Source: Clostridiales bacterium UBA1446
Lineage (GTDB): Bacteria > Bacillota > Clostridia > Oscillospirales > Oscillospiraceae
Reading direction: 5' to 3'
Assembly: GCA_002329245.1 (NCBI GenBank)
Contig: DCTG01000183.1
Span: 376 to 10,659 of the forward strand
DNA: 10,284 nucleotides
Each line of letters opens with the position of its first letter. Positions within the stretch are counted from its first letter, which is position 1. A program made the translations under genes and the position numbers. Of the stretch, positions 8,243-10,284 are shown one piece after another. A model generated the notes under the pieces. That model did not search any database. It had not been told where the DNA came from and saw nothing but the letters and a program-made list of their open reading frames with translations.

Positions 8243-8272
8243 TCCAATTTATTCATTTTATAAAAAATTGGA
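8243..8272. promoter_or_regulatory. Inverted repeat upstream of the dctM promoter (operator candidate)
   Basis: TCCAATTT (8243-8250) and AAATTGGA (8265-8272) form 8-bp arms with a 14-base centre, ending 9 bases before the -35 box. The centre contains TTTTATAAAA. The position suits an activator or repressor site; the binding protein is unknown. Confidence 0.45.
8256..8265. repeat. Palindrome TTTTATAAAA, copy 1
   Basis: A perfect 10-bp palindrome whose twin lies exactly 32 bp to the right, about three helical turns, so both would face the same side of DNA. Confidence 0.5.
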
Positions 8273-8281
8273 GGGTAGCGT

Positions 8282-8309
8282 TTGACTTTTTATAAAATTA
8301 TGATAAGAT
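8282..8309 (+). promoter_or_regulatory. Promoter of the TRAP operon
   Basis: TTGACT (8282-8287), a 16-base spacer and TAAGAT (8304-8309) preceded by TGA make a sigma-A promoter with an extended -10. Transcription would start near 8316 and leave a leader of about 105 bases. Confidence 0.68.
8288..8297. repeat. Palindrome TTTTATAAAA, copy 2, inside the dctM promoter
   Basis: This identical copy begins right after the -35 box and fills most of the promoter spacer. A protein bound here would block RNA polymerase. Confidence 0.5.
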
Positions 8310-8370
8310 ATATAAGCTATTGATTTATCGGGAAAGGGGAGGAAGAATTGCCCGGATTGCGGAATATTCG

Positions 8371-8401
8371 GGTTTTCGGTTGAAACCATTCATTGAACCG
8401 A
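8371..8401 (+). promoter_or_regulatory. Alternative hairpins in the dctM leader
   Basis: GGTTT (8371-8375) can pair with AAACC (8383-8387), or TCGGTT (8376-8381) can pair with AACCGA (8396-8401). The two share or enclose the same bases, so both cannot form. They sit just before the ribosome binding site at 8404-8412. No known riboswitch is recognised and the stems are short. Confidence 0.25.
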
Positions 8402-8403
8402 GA

Positions 8404-8412
8404 GGAAGGGAG
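8404..8412 (+). promoter_or_regulatory. Ribosome binding site of dctM
   Basis: GGAAGGGAG lies 8 bases before the ATG at 8421. Confidence 0.7.
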
Positions 8413-8420
8413 TTATTTTT

Positions 8421-9731
8421 ATGGATCTCACGGCAGTTGCCGCGATCGGAATTATCGTAATGGTAGTATTGCTCTTTATGGGCATGAACATAGGCATTGC
8501 GATGTTTTTTATCGGATTTGGCGGCTATTTTGTAGTGCGGGGATGGGATTCCGCGATCGCCATTTTGCGGACAATCCCTTTTACCAAGGCGTCTGATTAT
8601 TCCTTTACGGTAATCCCCCTGTTTGTGCTCATGGGACAGTTTGCGTTCCACTCGGGCCTTTCGGAGGGACTCTTCGGCGCTGCGGACAAATGGCTCGGGC
8701 AGTTCCGCGGCGGGCTTTCCATGGCGACAATCGCGGCCTGCGCCGGTTTTGCGGCGATCTGCGGCTCCACGGCGGCCACCGCCGCGACCATGGGCGTCGT
8801 TGCCCTGCCGGAAATGAGGAAATACGGGTATAAGGACAGCTTGTCCACCGGTTCCATCGCGGCGGGAGGAACGCTCGGCATTCTGATTCCGCCCAGTACA
8901 AGCTTCATTATATATGGTATCGTAGCGACGCAGTCCATCGGAAGGCTCTTCGCCGCGGGCATCGTGCCGGGCATTTTTTTGGCGCTGTGCTATATTACCG
9001 CGGTCGTTATTCAAATGAAGATCAAACCGGAACTGGCTCCGGGTACGGTGAAGTACGGCTGGAAGGTGCGCTTTACTTCCCTGAAGGGCACCATCGGCAT
9101 GGTCGTCCTCTTCCTCGCCGTCATCGGCGGCATGTTTGTCGGAATCTTTACGGCCAACGAGGCGGCCGCCATGGGCGCGTTCCTGTCCATGTGCTTCATG
9201 ATTGTCATGCGGAAATTTACCATTCGGCGTTTCATTCAGTGCCTGGAAGAGACTGTCCGCACCAGCTCCATGGTCATGCTGATTTTGGTGGGAGCCTATG
9301 TTATGGGCGCGTTCCTCGCAATCACCAAAATGCCCATGAAGCTTGCCGATTTTGTTACCGGCTTGGGGCTCAGCCCGGCGCTGATTTTACTCTGCATCCT
9401 GGTCCTTTATGTCTTCCTCGGCTGCATCATGGACTCTTTGGCCATGGTCATGCTGACCGTGCCGATTTTCCTGCCGATTATAGAGGGCCTTGGTTTCGAC
9501 CTCATCTGGTACGGCGTGCTGATGACAATGGTCATGGAAACGGGACTGATTACGCCGCCGGTCGGCATGAACGTCTACGTCGTGGCGGGCGTTGTGAAGG
9601 ATGTGCCGCTTCCGACGATCTTCAAGGGTGTTTTCCCGTTTATTATCGCGATTTTCTTTGCAATTCTGATTGTCGCGCTCTTCCCCCAGCTTTCCCTGTG
9701 GCTTCCGAACCTCATTTACGGACCGGCCTAA
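8421..9731 (+). CDS. dctM: TRAP transporter large permease subunit, DctM family
   Basis: The 436-residue membrane protein has the normal DctM length. DctM forms the sodium-driven channel of tripartite ATP-independent periplasmic-type transporters, which import organic acids such as C4-dicarboxylates, keto acids or sugar acids. Alternating hydrophobic stretches run through the whole length, consistent with the family's roughly a dozen membrane spans. Family signatures are GSTAATAATMG (115-125), GILIPPST (153-160) and GLITPPVGMNVYV (375-387). The ATG has a good ribosome binding site and the N-terminus starts directly with a membrane helix, so there is no fused DctQ domain. The gene is first behind its promoter and is followed, after 129 bp, by the binding protein gene dctP. 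The small permease DctQ, normally just before DctM, is not present upstream. Substrate cannot be told from DctM alone. Confidence 0.95.
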   Translation: MDLTAVAAIGIIVMVVLLFMGMNIGIAMFFIGFGGYFVVRGWDSAIAILRTIPFTKASDYSFTVIPLFVLMGQFAFHSGLSEGLFGAADKWLGQFRGGLSMATIAACAGFAAICGSTAATAATMGVVALPEMRKYGYKDSLSTGSIAAGGTLGILIPPSTSFIIYGIVATQSIGRLFAAGIVPGIFLALCYITAVVIQMKIKPELAPGTVKYGWKVRFTSLKGTIGMVVLFLAVIGGMFVGIFTANEAAAMGAFLSMCFMIVMRKFTIRRFIQCLEETVRTSSMVMLILVGAYVMGAFLAITKMPMKLADFVTGLGLSPALILLCILVLYVFLGCIMDSLAMVMLTVPIFLPIIEGLGFDLIWYGVLMTMVMETGLITPPVGMNVYVVAGVVKDVPLPTIFKGVFPFIIAIFFAILIVALFPQLSLWLPNLIYGPA

Positions 9732-9763
9732 ACGCTCCTTTCGGGGAGATAATACCTTAGGGA

Positions 9764-9779
9764 GAAGGAGGGAATGTAG
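9764..9779 (+). promoter_or_regulatory. Strong ribosome binding site followed by a start-stop pair
   Basis: AAGGAGGG (9765-9772) is followed at once by ATG TAG (9774-9779). The same frame then stays open, without another ATG, into the dctP start at 9861. No protein can be read from it. It may be a relic of a lost gene, a minimal upstream frame that affects dctP translation, or chance. Confidence 0.3.
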
Positions 9780-9846
9780 GCAATAACGGCTTGCCGCCTG
9801 ATCGCAATTCTTCCGTTTGTCTTTCATGCAAATAATGAATGGAGAA

Positions 9847-9852
9847 AAGGAG
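9847..9852 (+). promoter_or_regulatory. Ribosome binding site of dctP
   Basis: AAGGAG lies 8 bases before the ATG at 9861 and fixes the start of the lipoprotein signal peptide. Confidence 0.8.
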
Positions 9853-9860
9853 AAATTAGA

Positions 9861-10284
9861 ATGAAACTGAAAAAGTTCCTTGCGTTGCTTCTGGCTCTTA
9901 CCATGATTATGGTACTGGCTGCCGGCTGCGGCGGCAAAACGACCCCGCCCCCGGCAAATACGGCTCCTGCTCAGACCCAAACCGCATCGGCGCCCACCGG
10001 CGGCAGCGACGGCGGAAAGACCTACGACTTTATCGTACAGAACTGGGACCCCGCCAGCAGCGTTTGCGCCATGTATGTCGAGGTGCTCGGCGGCATCATG
10101 AATGAAAAGTCCAACGGCCGCATGAACTTCACGTATTATCACGGCGGCTCCCTCGTAGGCTCTAAGGACACCTGGGAAGCGATTCAGAACGGCGTTTGCG
10201 ACATGGCCTGGGGCGCCTGCAGCCCGTTTGCCGGCGTGTTCCCGATTTCCGAAGGCGTTGCCCTTCCGTTCAACGGCGTCACCT
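9861..10284 (+). CDS. dctP: TRAP transporter substrate-binding lipoprotein, DctP family (3' end outside window)
   Basis: The frame is open to the window edge and shows 141 residues; the family usually has about 330-360, so over half is missing. The N-terminus is a lipoprotein signal: KLKK, a leucine-rich core, and the lipobox LAAGC with C23 as the lipid-bearing residue, so the protein is tethered outside the membrane. A flexible Pro/Thr/Ala/Ser/Gly-rich linker covers about residues 26-52. The binding domain begins at KTYDFIVQNWDP and includes HGGSLVGSKDTWEAIQNGVCDMAWG (split here at 94-105 and 106-118), which corresponds to the conserved DctP segment before the substrate pocket. Three further cysteines (69, 113, 120) lie in the extracellular part, which is unusual. 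The pocket arginine and the substrate cannot be judged because the rest is outside. It follows dctM in the same direction with no terminator between them. Confidence 0.9.
   Translation, partial: MKLKKFLALLLALTMIMVLAAGCGGKTTPPPANTAPAQTQTASAPTGGSDGGKTYDFIVQNWDPASSVCAMYVEVLGGIMNEKSNGRMNFTYYHGGSLVGSKDTWEAIQNGVCDMAWGACSPFAGVFPISEGVALPFNGVT

Larger units (their letters stand above)
7936..8420. other. Divergent intergenic control region between efp and dctM
   Basis: This roughly 480-bp stretch has no convincing gene. The left end holds the efp promoter and the right end the dctM promoter and leader. The middle holds several structured pieces: ATTTTG/CAAAAT at 8084-8103, AATTA/TAATT around TTACGTAA near 8112-8127, a direct repeat GCGGTGCGG at 8162 and 8194, and an 8-bp inverted repeat ACCGGCCG/CGGCCGGT at 8203-8230. 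None has a T-tract, so they do not look like terminators. A weak plus-strand promoter (TGGACC, 18 bases, TACAAT at 8127-8132) could start an RNA here, but the evidence is thin. Confidence 0.6.

Noticed and set aside
7860..8256. Small frames of 119 (+) and 91 (-) codons in the efp-dctM gap
   Set aside because: One is largely antisense to efp and its promoter, the other crosses the efp promoter; neither has a ribosome binding site or protein-like composition.
8380..8393. Possible catabolite-response (cre) site TGAAACCATTCATT
   Set aside because: It lacks the central CG and the 3' CA half of the consensus.
8316..8420. Riboswitch in the dctM leader
   Set aside because: The leader is about 105 bases with only short alternative stems and no conserved riboswitch core that I recognise.
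8325..9014. 229-codon minus-strand frame opposite dctM
   Set aside because: Antisense to a clear DctM; strongly polar, low-complexity translation.
8987..10142. 257-codon plus and 251-codon minus frames over dctM and dctP
   Set aside because: His/Arg/Gly-rich shadows of dctM, one of them also antisense to dctP; no domain.

Overview
The window looks like ordinary chromosomal DNA of a moderately GC-rich member of the Clostridia (Bacillota). The pointers are strong Shine-Dalgarno sites (GGAGG and AAGGAG types), an AddB-type (not RecB-type) recombination nuclease, an EF-P with lysine 32 in a PGKG loop, a CD1247-type zinc-ribbon protein directly behind efp, and a Gram-positive style lipoprotein. 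These place the phylum and class; genus cannot be told from sequence reading alone. I saw no insertion sequences, phage genes, CRISPR array, tRNA or rRNA.

Layout. Positions 2-1102 (+) hold the C-terminal part of the ribosome-associated GTPase TypA/BipA, closed by a perfect 15-bp hairpin shared with the convergent thiolase gene. Positions 1169-2341 (-) hold a complete acetyl-CoA acetyltransferase with its own near-consensus promoter. Positions 2650-5982 (-) hold AddB, and 6091-6711 (-) hold a cytidylate-kinase-like protein. These two probably form one transcript that starts near 6743 and ends at the terminator at 2614-2647. Positions 6899-7312 and 7355-7918 (-) hold the CD1247-type protein and elongation factor P, an efp-led two-gene operon with a promoter near 7973-8001 and a terminator at 6825-6853. 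The 7919-8420 gap is a divergent control region. From it a TRAP transporter operon runs rightward: the large permease DctM (8421-9731), then the lipoprotein binding protein DctP (9861 to the window end, incomplete).

How the genes relate. The minus-strand genes are mostly housekeeping: translation (EF-P), double-strand-break repair (AddB), nucleotide or small-molecule phosphorylation (kinase), and acetyl-CoA/acetoacetyl-CoA exchange (thiolase). The TRAP operon is the most condition-dependent piece. Its promoter is surrounded by inverted repeats and two copies of the palindrome TTTTATAAAA spaced 32 bp apart, which suggests repressor or activator control.

I found no convincing new multi-gene system. 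The points most worth a second look are: a kinase gene that seems to start at a non-AUG codon (or carries a frameshift); an AddB that lacks a recognisable Walker A motif and has no addA beside it; a TRAP operon with no dctQ between promoter and binding protein; a hairpin that covers the addB ribosome binding site; and the phased palindromes at the TRAP promoter.
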